Part shown: in pieces, positions 9,905 to 20,083 of the stretch | How positions within the stretch are numbered: position 1 is the stretch's first letter | Layout: every line of letters starts with the position of its first letter | From: Macrocystis pyrifera | Lineage: Eukaryota; Sar; Phaeophyceae; Laminariales; Laminariaceae | DNA: 64,000 nt | Direction of reading: 5' to 3' | Assembly: GCA_031763025.1 (NCBI GenBank) | Contig: JASSKH010000003.1 | Location: 16,550,992 to 16,614,991 of the forward strand | Notes under the pieces: generated by a model | Databases searched by the model: none | Told to the model about the DNA's origin: nothing | The model's input: the letters and a program-made list of their open reading frames with translations, nothing else | Program-made: the position numbers and the translations under genes

Positions 9905-11478
9905 ATTCCTCATCCGTGGGCGTAGGGGGTGAAGACACGCGCGTGAGAGAGGCAAGCAGACAACCGAAACTGGTAACTGCTGCACAGAAACGATTCCTCA
10001 TGCGTACGCGTAAGTAAAACACACACACGTGAGAGAGGCACTGGTGACTGCTGCACAGAAAGTGTTTCTCATGCGTAGGCGTGAGTAAAACACACACACG
10101 TGAGAGAGGCAAGCAGACAATCGAAACTGGTGACTGCTGCACAGAAAGTGTTTCTCATGCGTAGGCGTAAGAAAAAATACACACACGTGAGAGAGGTGAG
10201 CAGACAACCGAAACTGGTGACTGCTGCTCAGAAAGTGATTGCTCATTCATGCGTTGCGCGAACCAAGAGAGGCACGCAGACAACCGAAACTGGTGACTGC
10301 TGCACGAAAAGTGTTTCTCGTGCGTAGGCGTAAGTAAAATACACACACGTGAGAGAGGTGAGCAGACAACCGAAACTGGCGGCTGCTGCACAGAAACGAT
10401 TCTTCAACCAGGCGTGAGTGAAATACACACACATGAGAGAGGTGAGCAGACAACCGAAACTGGTGACTGCTGCACAGAAAGTGATTGCTCATTCATGCGT
10501 TGCGCGAACAACCAAGAGAGGCACGCAGACAACCGAAACTGGTGACTGCTGCACAGAAACGACTCCTCATGCGTACGCGTAAGAAAAACACACACACGTG
10601 AGAGAGGTGAGCGAACAACCGAAACTGGTGACTGCTGCACAGAAAGTGTTTCTCATGCGTAGGCGTGAGTAAAATACACCCACGTGAGAGAGGTGAGCAG
10701 ACAACCGAAACTGGTGACTGCTGCTCAGAAAGTGATTGTTCATTCATGCGTTGCGCGAACCAAGAGAGGCACGCAGACAACCGAAACTGGTGACTGCTGC
10801 ACAAAAAGTGTTTCTCGTGCGTAGGCGTAAGTAAAATACACACACATGAGAGAGGTGAGCAGACAACCGAAACAAGCGACACTGCACAGAAACGATTCTT
10901 CGACCAGGTGTGAGTGAAATACACACACGTGAGAGAGGTGAGCAGACAACCGAAACTGGTGACTGCTGCACAGAAAGAGATTGCTCATTCATGCGTTGCG
11001 CGAACCAAGAGAGGCACGCACACAACCAAAACTGGTGACTGCTGCACAGAAACGATTCCTCATCCGTAGGCGTAAGTAAAACACACACACGTGAGAGAGG
11101 TGAGCGAACAACCGAAACTGGTGACTGCTGCACAGAAAGTGTTTCTCATGCGTAGGCGTGAGTAAAATACACACACGTGAGAGAGGCAAGCAGACAACCG
11201 AAACTGGTGACTACTGCACAGAAACGATTCCTCATCCGTAGGCGTAAGTAAAACACACACACGTGAGAGAGGCAAGCAGACAACCGAAACTGGTGACTGC
11301 TGCACAGGAAGTGTTTCTCGTGCGTAGGCGTAAGAAAAAATACACACACGTGAGAGAGGTGAGCAGACAACCGAAACTGGTGACTGCTGCATAGAAAGTG
11401 ATTGCTCATTCATGCGTTCCGCGAACCAAGAGAGGCACGCAGACAACCAAAACTGGTGACTGCTGCACAAAAAGTGTT
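9905..11478. repeat. Minisatellite block 1: mixed 86-bp and 76-bp units
   Basis: Units share CAACCGAAACTGGTGACTGC and then TGCACAGAAA. The long form (86 bp) continues with a GTGTTTCTCATGCGTAGGCG-like block and ACACACACGTGAGAGAGG. The short form (76 bp) continues with a GTGATTGCTCATTCATGCG block and CGAACCAAGAGAGGCACG. Roughly 18 units, with long and short forms interspersed. The minus strand is open in all frames for long stretches, a consequence of the unit sequence. Confidence 0.92.
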
Positions 11479-12045
11479 TATCAGCACGACGACGAACACG
11501 AAACAGGGGGGGGGGAGCAATAAGCGCCGGAAAGTTTAATCACTAATTCCCCTTTCCCCTTACGCCTGACCCCCATCTGGTGTATGCTGTGGTGTTGCAT
11601 GGTTTTCTTTGCTTTATTTTACTTTTATTTTGTTCTACATCCTTGGGCTTCGCTTGTGGTTGCGTTCTTTGATATACCTCGCCCCACACTGCCTTGATGC
11701 CTTTGCAAGAAGACATCAGGTAGTGTGGGTGCGGGGGTGCCTGGCCGGCGAAAACCCGGATATGTAGCATTCGGGCGTAGTTCGGATGTGGGGATGACTT
11801 GTTTTTATTTTTGAACGGAGTATACAAGTAGACTTGCTGTTTTTGATTCCTTGTTTTCTTTTTATCGCGCTTGTGTTGACCTGTCTGGGTCCTTTTGTTT
11901 TGTTTTATTTTTTCGGTATACCTTTCTTAGGTAGTTAGCCTGTGACCACGGAAGGCGTCCGCATCGGCTAGATCAGTACGGATGTAGAAGGTACTGCGGA
12001 GAGATCGGAACGGTTTTTAATGTGATGACAACAACAAACAACATG
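11479..12045 (+). mobile_element. Insertion splitting the minisatellite, related to the LINE 3' region
   Basis: The array is interrupted within a unit at ~11478 and resumes with ACGCGTAAGTAAAACACAC at ~12046. The inserted ~567 bp is T-rich on the plus strand, has a run of G at ~11505, and contains GCCTGGCCGGCGAAAACCCGG at ~11740. This matches the 3'-region word of the LINE fragment at ~6526, and both are plus strand. It is best read as a 3'-only LINE copy, but no coding part remains and the target duplication is unclear. Confidence 0.45.
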
Positions 12046-13755
12046 TGACGCGTAAGTAAAACACACACACGTGAGAGAGGCAAGCAGACAACCGAAATGA
12101 GTGACTGCTGCACAGAAACGATTCCTCTTGCGTAGGCGTAAGTAAAATACATACACGTGAGAGAGGCAAGCAGACAACCGAAACTGGTGACTGCTGCATA
12201 GAAAGTGATTCCTCATTCATGCGTTGCGTGAACCTAGAGAGGCACGCAGACAACCAAAAGAGGTGACTGCTGCACAGAAAGTGTTTCTCATGCGTAGGCG
12301 TGACAAAAATACACACACGTGAGAGAGGCAAGCAGACAACCGAAACTGGTGACTACTGCACAGAAAGTGATTCCGCAACCAGGCGTGAGTAAAATACACA
12401 CACGTTAGAGAGGTGAGCAGACAACCAAAATTGGTGACTGCTGCACAGAAAGTGATTCCTCGTTCATGCGTTGCGCGAACCAGAAGACGCACGCAGACAA
12501 CCGAAACTGGTGACTGCTGCACAGGATCGATTCCTCGTGAGTACGCGTAAGTAAAATACACACACGTGAGACAGGCAAGCAGACAACCGAAACTGGTGAC
12601 TGCTGCACAGAAACGATTCCTCATGCGTAGGCGTGAGTAAAATACACACACGTGAGAGAGGTGAGCGAACAACCGAAACTGGTGACTGCTGCATAGAAAG
12701 TGATTCCTCATTCATGCGTTCCGCGAACCAAGAGAGGCACGCAGACAACCGAAACTGGTGACTGCTGCCCAGAAACGTTTCCTCGTGCGTACGCGTAAGT
12801 AAAACACACACACGTGAGAGAGGCAAGCAGACAACCGAAACTAGTGACTGCTGCACAGTAACGATTCCTCGTGCGTAGGCGTGAGTAAAATACATACACG
12901 TGAGAGAGGCAAGCAGACAACCGAAATTGGTGACTGCTGCCAAGAAACGATTCCTCATGCGTAGGCGTAAGTAATACACACAAACGTGAGAGAGGCAAGC
13001 AGACAACCGAAACTGGTGACTGCTGCACAAAAAGTGTTACTCATTCATGCGTTGAACCAAGAGAGGCACGCAGACAACCGAAACTGGTGACTGCTGCACA
13101 GAAAGTGTTTCTCATGCGTAGGCGTAAGTAAAAACACACACACGTGAGAGAGGCAAAGCAGACAACCGAAACTGGTGACTGCTGCACAGAAAGTGATCCC
13201 TCATTGATGCGTTGCGCGAACCAAGAGAGGCATACAGACAACCAAAACTGGCGACTGCTGCACAGAAACGATTCCTCATGCGTACGCGTAAGTAAAACAC
13301 ACACACGTGAGAGAGGCAAGCAGACAACCGAAACTGGTCACTGCTGCACAGAAAGTGTTTCTCATGCGTAGGCGTAAGTAAAATACACACACGTGAGAGA
13401 GGCAAGCAGACAACCGAAACTGGTGACTGCTGCACAGAAAGTGATTGCTCATTCATGCGTTGGGCGAACCAAGAGAAGTAAACAGACAACCGAAATTGGT
13501 GACTGCTGCCCAGAAACGATTCCTCATGCGTACGCGTGAGTAAAATACACACACGTGAGAGAGGCAAGCAGACAACCGAAACTGGTGACTGCTGCACAGA
13601 AACGATTCCTCAACCAGGCGTGAGTAAAATACACACACGTGAGAGAGGTGAGCAGACAACCGAAACTGGTGACTGCTGCATAGAAAGTGATTCCTCATTC
13701 ATGCGTTGCGCGAACCAAGAGAGGCAAGCAGACAACCGAAACTGGTGACTGCTAC
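12046..13755. repeat. Minisatellite block 2: same 86/76-bp units
   Basis: Continuation of the array after the insertion, about 20 more units, ending at CTGGTGACTGC ~13753. Units here more often carry CGATTCCTCATGCGTA and AGGCAAGCAGAC variants than block 1, which more often has GGTGAGCAGAC, so the two halves have partly homogenised separately. Confidence 0.92.
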
Positions 13756-13848
13756 CATCGTCGAAATCATCTGGTTGCTGCCCGCGCGTGCGGCAAAGGA
13801 ATTTCGCCGTAAATCGGTCAAGACGATCTGTCGAGTGCATGGTTTCAA
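13753..13848 (+). pseudogene. Fragment of an 'EIIWLLP...AAxEFRRKS' family protein
   Basis: Directly after the last minisatellite unit the plus strand reads TIVEIIWLLPARAAKEF, then RRKSVKTICRV, then loses similarity at ~13845 where a tandem duplication begins. I recognise this 30-residue block from stramenopile proteins and giant-virus-associated proteins that resemble phage antirepressor/BRO-type N-termini, where it normally continues with '.LGGD.SLV.EIE'. That continuation is absent. It is only a truncated exon-sized piece. The family name is from memory and uncertain. Confidence 0.4.
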
Positions 13849-14188
13849 AGGGGCGCGTGGACAAAAAAAGAAAGTGTTGGGCGGCCCCGGCGTGACGACA
13901 GGCTCTCGACTCGAATATCGTAATCTGTGTTCGAGGTTTTTCCCTTTCAGTTGATGCTCGAATGGTTTGAAAAAGTTGTCTATCACAGACACTCAACCAA
14001 CCGGTGGTGGTGATATTTCAAAGGGGCGCGTGGACAAAAAAAGAAAGTGTTGGGCGGCCCCGGCGTGACGACAGGCTCTCGACTCGAATATCGTAATCTG
14101 TGTTGGAGGTTTTTCCGTTCAGCTGCTGCTCGAATGGTTTGAAAAAGTTGTCTACCACAGACACATAACCAACCGGTGATGATATTTC
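13843..14188. repeat. 173-bp tandem duplication
   Basis: Copy 1 is 13843-14015 and copy 2 is 14016-14188. Both begin TTTCAAAGGGGCGCGTGGAC and include GTTGGGCGGCCCCGGCGTGAC, with a handful of substitutions such as TCGAGG/TGGAGG. Either strand can be read in sense over part of the unit; I assign no protein. Confidence 0.9.
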
Positions 14189-14262
14189 AAATCAATACAT
14201 ATTCCAACTTGAGTGAAGGTCGGCGCTGTCCAGCGCACGCACACACGACCGTTTGTTTTGTT

Positions 14263-14590
14263 TTGACGGCCGGCTTGGAACCTCGCACCTTGAGATTTAG
14301 CGTGTTGCTTAGTCGGTGCTGTCTCCAGCGCACACTCAACCCTGTTTCGGTTTGTACACATTTGACAAGAACGCAGGGCACCCGCACAGCAGACCTCTCC
14401 GGGATGTGCATACCATCGATTAACTAGCTTGCCGGTCCTCGAAATAGGACATTACACGGCCGGCTGGGAACTTTGCACCTTGAAAAGTACAGCTTGTTGC
14501 TGAGTCGGTGCTGTCCGGCGCACACGCAACCGAACAATTTGGTGTGGTTTGTACACGAGTGGCGAGAAAGCAGGGCACCCGCACAGCAGT
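14263..14590. repeat. Two diverged ~130-bp direct repeats
   Basis: A CACGGCCGGCTGGGAAC-type start, then CGCACCTTGA, then GTCGGTGCTGTC.CCAGCGCACAC and a common AGGGCACCCGCACAGCAG end recur at ~14263-14393 and ~14454-14588. A partial copy of the GTCGGCGCTGTCCAGCGCAC word lies at ~14219. Divergence is about 15-20%. Confidence 0.7.
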
Positions 14591-14599
14591 AGAGCGTTG

Positions 14600-15330
14600 A
14601 ATGCGTTGAACAAACGAACAAGCAACAGCGCCCCAAAATCACGCGCTTTTCCCTGACATGCGTACGGTTCCACGAAAGCATCGGCAGGGACTGGGTCGGC
14701 GACAAGCTTTTCGCACCAAGGACTTGGCTGTAATCTTTTGATGTTTTCCATCCCCCACTTTGGGCTGACCATAATTGTTCACAATGTTTACAACCAAATA
14801 GTCCTTTTTATCACGACCCCCGGCCCATCTACTCGGTAATTGTTGAATCATTCCACATGAAGAAGCTTTGCATTTTGGCAAAGGTACAGACATTATCGCA
14901 CCAGTAGGGTATTCGGTTATGTACTGTCAAAAGTACTTAAACGTTTGGCATTAATTGCCGTGACCAAAGGTGTGATGTATGTGCATGTCGTGTGTCCAAC
15001 CTTTCACAAATGCTGGCAGTGGCGTCATTTATATTTTCAAACTCCACCGAATCTATACCTTTGACGCCTTCACACGTAACTGGACTTTTCTATGTCGACA
15101 AGAATTTAACGCTTTCCTTCTTGTTGAGCCACCTGAGGTTACGTGATCGATTATCAGACCGAATTCGGTTGATATGATCAATCGTTAACGTATCGTCAGG
15201 TGGAATTCCCAAAAATACATGAGCGACGAGTGTATGTACCAAAGATGGCCTTCTCAATAAACGTGAATGTATCCAGAAGATATTTTCCTTATTGTGAAGG
15301 GGAATTCTTCCCGCTTTCGTCTGATGTTTC
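14600..15330. other. Unassigned; weak minus-strand coding look at 14640-14893
   Basis: The minus strand from 14893 reads KKDYLVVNIVNNYGQPKVGD in an 84-codon frame, and another frame over 14720-14600 also looks sense-like, as expected for a frameshifted gene. I do not recognise a family. Nothing is seen on the plus strand in 14990-15330. Confidence 0.2.
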
Positions 15331-15333
15331 CCA

Positions 15334-15867
15334 ATGATAAAATCTCATTTTTTCAATATGTCATCCATTCTCCCTGGATTCAGAAATTTTGTGCACATTG
15401 GGCGATTCCGTTTCGTTTTCATGGTCGATGAAGAATGCATTTTGTTTTGTGACAACAAAGTTTCCGAATTAGAACGTCCACATTGTCGACCTCGGATTTC
15501 GTTTGCATATTCTTTTGAAACATTGAAATTCGGAGGACACAAACGTTTGCCGGTGGTAAAAGTCGGGCGAGGTCGAGAGCGGGGGTGTCACCACCGAGAA
15601 ATCAAGCACTTTTTTGTGGAGCTCAGCTCGAACTGGTCCCGAGTTGCAACGAAGCAGGCACCAGTAGGTCGGGCTAAGTTTTTTCTTTTGTTGAAGCTCC
15701 TGGTTGCTTCAATCGGTAATGAATTGATCGGTGCCAAGAAATACGTCCGAATGAACGGACCCCACCCTCAACAAAACATCGTGATTTTTGGATCCCGAGG
15801 CGAGTTTTTTCACGTCATAATGTGCGACCAACCTCCTCCCCTCCCCTTCACAGACGTAGCCCGCTAG
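15334..15867 (+). CDS. Hypothetical 177-codon open frame
   Basis: An ATG-started frame of 177 codons with mixed hydrophobic and basic composition (for example GRFRFVFMVDEECILFCDN near residues 24-42 and RAKFFLLLKLLVASIGNELI near 118-137) and a normal stop. No domain is recognised, and no upstream or downstream splice signals force it to be part of a larger gene. The opposite strand also has a 96-codon open frame overlapping its 3' half, so strand assignment is uncertain. It lies between unassigned sequence and the Cys-rich reading frame. Confidence 0.25.
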   Translation: MIKSHFFNMSSILPGFRNFVHIGRFRFVFMVDEECILFCDNKVSELERPHCRPRISFAYSFETLKFGGHKRLPVVKVGRGRERGCHHREIKHFFVELSSNWSRVATKQAPVGRAKFFLLLKLLVASIGNELIGAKKYVRMNGPHPQQNIVIFGSRGEFFHVIMCDQPPPLPFTDVAR

Positions 15868-16102
15868 CCACATGGGGACTCCAGGGTGAGCTTTACATGT
15901 ACGAAAAAAATGTGACACCGTGTGGTATTGCCAATGTTTTGTGTTGTTCAGACTGACTCTGCTATACTGTCCTCGCATCGCGTGAGATACCACCACCACA
16001 TCGTTCCTGTTCCTCGAGCGCGGGTTCCGCGCCGGCCGCCCTTACACACGCACAAAAAACATTACACAAGATCAAGCAAGGCTACCAATTGAACGAAAAG
16101 GT

Positions 16103-16366
16103 TTGGATTGGCATGAACGAGTGCGATTCTTGAAATATACAGATCTAGAAGGGGATCTAGACGTTGAAGAGAATCTTAACCATCTGGTCTTGAGTGATGC
16201 GACGCGTCGCAACCATCTTCAGGTGACCAGTGGGCCACAGATGGGCTGTGACACACTTAACGGTTTGAAAACGTGTACAGACGATCTGTGGATAGAATAT
16301 CACGATGAACTGCAACCGAAATGGGTTGACATCAGGTCTGTGCGGTTTGATGTACCCTACATGTGA
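16103..16366 (+). CDS. Hypothetical 87-codon open frame, possibly a gene fragment
   Basis: The frame contains FLKYTDLEGDLDVEENLNHL and LWIEYHDELQPKWVDIRSV, a composition that looks like protein rather than random translation. It ends TACATGTGA at 16366. The sense extends upstream of the ATG for several codons (AIERKGL), so the true start may be a splice site. The minus strand at 16332-16754 has a competing 140-codon frame. Function unknown. Confidence 0.2.
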   Translation: MDWHERVRFLKYTDLEGDLDVEENLNHLVLSDATRRNHLQVTSGPQMGCDTLNGLKTCTDDLWIEYHDELQPKWVDIRSVRFDVPYM

Positions 16367-16868
16367 CAAGGCTCAACCGACGTGCGCCGAAATCTTGCGT
16401 AGCTGTACATATCTCAAAGCCAAACGTCCTCGACGACATTTCCGCTGCTGCAACTGGTGTGTCGTGATTTCGGTCGAAACGTTGTGCATTCAAAGCAAAT
16501 GTCAAAGCGTGGGGGTTAGTGCGCATGAGTCCAGGGCGTACGAGTCTGAGTATGGCAGACCGTCGTTGATGGATAGCAATCCTGTCGACTTTTGGACCTG
16601 AATGCTTCCACGTTTGTCCTATGCGTGAGGCGACTTCCCATGAGAGTAAAAAACTTTTGCGATCGGTCTCCCTGTCCCTGTAAACCTTCCACGTATTCAA
16701 CAACTTTTCGCACGTGACCCCGATCTCACGAGCGAAGATTATGTGGAATCGCAAGATGCGCCAATTGAATTACGTGAAATAAATCGCCGCCTTATTTTCT
16801 GATCTGGATACCGTTCCGAAAAGCAATCCTAGAAAGCTACAGTGGGTGTAAAGAATAGATACGTGAGG

Positions 16869-18470
16869 ATGGGTAATTTCATTTGTTTTTTGCGTGTGTG
16901 TGCTCTGGCCTCTCAAAATAGTGTTCCTCGTTTGTCGGATGGCCCTCTTCCGGACCCCCTTGTGACCCTTTTCCCTCGCGAAAACCCCAGGTGCGTGGGC
17001 AGCGTGGTCTCCTGTAACTTGTCACGTGGCCAATCAGTCCGGAGTCCGGTGTTAGCCAGTCGTTCAGCGGCCAGCGTTTCGCTGCTGCACACAGAGGTGG
17101 ACATGAGCTACCGCAACAAGGTACAGAGGTTCTCCAACAGATACGTCAGGACCGCGACGAGGATCAGGGAACCGTCTGCAGTTGAGATTTCGACATACAG
17201 GCAGGGTAGGGCTACACAGAGTGGCTATATTCCAGTCTGGGAGAGCAACCCCGTAGAATCTACATGGACACGGGAGGTTTGAGGGCAGTTAGCTGAGCAT
17301 GCCATGACAACAGTGTCTTCAGCTGGCCGTGTGGCCCTTTGGCACTGTGCAGGCTTGACAGGGGGGCTACTGGGTGCCATCACGATGACGCTAGAATTGT
17401 CAGGAGGGTGTGAGGTCGATGCCTTTGAGTGGAAGCCGCCCGAGGCGACACAGAAAGTCTCTATGAAGTGTCGCATGACGTCTGGCAAAGTGGAGGCATG
17501 GCTTGGGGTCATGTCATTCTCGGGGCGGTTTTTAGAATCGAAGTGCTTTTTGCTCCCCGACGGATTCCCATGTGAAGATTTTCTGGGAGAAGTAGTAAGC
17601 TGTCTACGGAGCTCCTGGGGCGAAACGGTCGGTACGACCCCGTTCGCTTACGCGGGGAGGGAGGCTGCCGGTTCGTGTGCCACGAAGCTTAGTGTACCCG
17701 AGACCGAACTTCTTGCGACCATTTGCAGCGGGCGTCCGTACATCGGCGGAGTCGAGCTCCCTGTAGCTCACGACGGGGCTTTCTACCAGGTCAGCTGTGG
17801 ATTGGTGTCTCCCTCGTATCGTACAGAATTCCGCCCTTGGGGATACGGATCGCACAGCCACTTATTTCTAGACTTGAGCAATGGTACGCTGTCGATGGAT
17901 CCTTACGCCGAGGCAAGGCATGGATTTGATGTGTCTGATTATTGCGCAATTGGTTGTCTTGGCATGGCTGGTCATCCCAAGTCGAACGCGAGGGTGTCAT
18001 CCAAGGGGACAGGTCGGAGGAGGGCAGTGACGGTGGAAAAAGGCGATTTTGAAATGGCCTGTAGGCGAATGGGTGGTGGACATGACACACGCAAAGTTGT
18101 GAGGGGGAAGAACGCAGTGGCTTACGTCGTCAGCGCAGGAGTCGTTGAGTTCTACTGGATTCTCCACGATAATGGGAGAGCACATCTTACCATGTCACTC
18201 CCCTCGGACGAGACGCTAGCATATGAGATGATGGCTATTGCCCAACTCAGAGTCAAGGATTTGCCCAGGAAATTCTTCTCGCTAGGGGCAACCTCTGGGT
18301 TCAGCTGCAGGAGTAGGTCAGTTGCGGAATTCAGGGACGGGAGGAACAGGAGGATGACTTGTCACACCTGTCACATGGGAGGGTTATGTCTATGGACTTT
18401 TCCCGATGCATCCTCAGATGAGGCCCAAGAAGGCTTGAAATATATTGATAAAGAATCAATCAACACGTGA
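16869..18470 (+). pseudogene. Long Cys/Trp-rich reading frame with one in-frame TGA (unknown protein)
   Basis: From ATG 16869 (a GTG 27 bases upstream is also in frame) to TGA 17280-17282, then, in the same frame, GGG CAG TTA GCT GAG CAT GCC and ATG 17304 through TGA 18468-18470. In all ~534 codons with a single internal stop. The N-terminus MGNFICFLRVCALASQ resembles a signal peptide. The downstream part has about 17 Cys and 7 Trp, with CHTCHMGGLCLWTF near its end (residues ~355-370 of the 388-codon part), and SGGCEVDAFEWKPPEA near residues 33-48. This pattern suggests a secreted, disulfide-rich protein or a viral envelope-type protein. I recognise no family. It is intronless and the longest reading frame in the window. 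A single stop in an otherwise clean frame means either a recent pseudogene, a readthrough pair, or two genes 21 bases apart. Confidence 0.5.
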
Positions 18471-19039
18471 GAGCTCCACACCATGTGGGTGCGTACCACT
18501 GTGTTCACATAGCGTAGAAAATACCCTCGCATTTTTCTCTCCTGAAACGTTGGTTGTCATTTGGCGCAGCCCTTCCAAAAGGCAGCGTCTCTTGCACATA
18601 ATCCTGTCTCTGGAGTTGGTTGCTTGCTGATTTTGTTGGTCAGAAGACCAGGGCTTGGTGTTGAGCATTTCTTTTCAGTCAGCCTGTGATGTTTCGTCAG
18701 TTTGGCGAACATCAGTTCACTTTTCTTGCGTCTTTTTCGGGAATTTCGAACCGTTTCCATTCGTTAGCTGGGGGCATTGGGATCAACTTTCTTTTTGTAA
18801 GCCGAGATTTGAGTCGATTTTTGACAAGTTGTTTCAAAAACGCGGTTAAATGTGGAGGCGCTACGGTTACCTGGGCTCCGAACTACGTCCGCCAGGCCGT
18901 ATTTTGGTGTCGTATCACGAGCACACGAGACATCCGCAACGTCAACCGATGGCAATACATCTGGTGCCAAACGAAGCGGGTCCGCTATCGTTAAACGCGA
19001 GTTTTGTGGGCTCTCTTCTCCGCCCCGGGGCGGCGAGGG
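18471..19039. other. No gene recognised
   Basis: Contains short open frames on both strands (about 100 codons at most) without motifs. It separates the Cys-rich frame from the minus-strand OTU-like remnant, whose C-terminal tail may reach to ~19000. Confidence 0.35.
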
Positions 19040-19700
19040 TGGCGACGGGTACACGAGATAACCGCATCAGCGAGCGCACTTTCGTCCGGTAGGCCATCGG
19101 TGTGACGGTCAAGTGCCTCCCGGCAGAATTCCATGGCGAATCCAGGTCGTTTCCCGCAGATATCTGCCCACCAACTTTGGGAGCAAAGGGGACCAGGGCT
19201 TCCAAGTGATAACCCCCCGACTACAAAACCGTGGCCTGGCCGTTCGCCTGCATCGGAATATGACGTTCGATAGAATTCTTCAAACCGACACCGGTGACCT
19301 CGTAAACGACCCTCACAGCTGGAATCCCCAAGCACTTCCCCAGTACCAAAATTGTGATGCCGTCGATGTAGCTCCCTTTTTAAAAAATGGCCATTCTCTT
19401 CGGGCCAGAGTTTTGAGTTCTTCCGTGGTGGAAATGTCCGCGCCTGCATCTCCCTCGTTCGCCGGATTTTCCTCGAACTCTTGGGAGCTGCGAACGTTGT
19501 CCACAACGCGCCGGCGGCACAAGGTCAGCAATTGGCGCATTTCCCGAGTACTAGCAGCACGACGGATTGCGTTCTCGGCTTCAGACGCAGGCACGCCGCG
19601 TGTTTTTTCACCAACAGTAGCTGCAGCACGGAGTAGAGTCCTCACGAACCGTCCGCAGGGTTGACGAGGGCCTTCCGAAAAAGAAGCGATCGCCCAGCTG
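19040..19700 (-). pseudogene. Second OTU-like cysteine protease gene, with stops and a frameshift
   Basis: Minus strand in order: VNPADGS, then TGA at 19642-19644, then GLYSVLQLLLVKKHA. A neighbouring frame runs through ENAIRRAASTREMRQLL and TTEELKTLARREWPFFKK. After a frame change in a T6A5 run at ~19374-19388 comes GSYIDGITILVLGKCLGIP, then AVRVVYEVTGVGLKNS. A TAG at 19221-19223 is followed directly by SGGYHLEALVPFAPKVGG. Known: OTU domains have DGxC, a central W..(G)Y.....L...L...I.VV.E block, and a C-terminal (G/N).HY..L. motif. All three are visible in the right order and spacing (~140 codons). The catalytic Cys codon is replaced by TGA. With the frameshift and second stop this is a pseudogene. 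It differs in sequence from the OTU-like gene at 5.5-7.6 kb, so the two are not a recent duplication. Confidence 0.6.
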
Positions 19701-20083
19701 TGGCCGAAATACCGTTCCAAATAAGTGTTTTGTTCATACTGTGCATGGACAACCCTTGGAGGGCTTTTTTCCACACCTGAAACCACGGACCCTAAATATC
19801 CACCACACGGTCACCTTTTTACCGTCTGTCCAGACGTATTCGCCAGCGGCATACATGTTCCCCTGATAGATACTTCGGACTTATCCGTCGAAAGGAACCA
19901 AAACATCCAAATCTTCTGCCAACGACAGAGTGGTGCTCTGTTCAGGGAACGTATGGTGCATACCCGACCCTATCCCTGACGCCGCTGCCACCTCAGATCG
20001 AAGGGCATGCTCACGCGCACACATGCACGACACGAATCAATTCTCCACGCTGCTCGAATTTGACGTTGGTTTCCCGTTTCCAG

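Noticed and set aside
9905..13755. CRISPR array
   Set aside because: Repeats of 76-86 bp follow each other directly, with no unique spacers, and the genome is eukaryotic.
18991..19506. 171-codon minus frame as an independent gene
   Set aside because: It is the out-of-frame shadow of the OTU-like remnant, whose conserved motifs lie in the two other minus frames.
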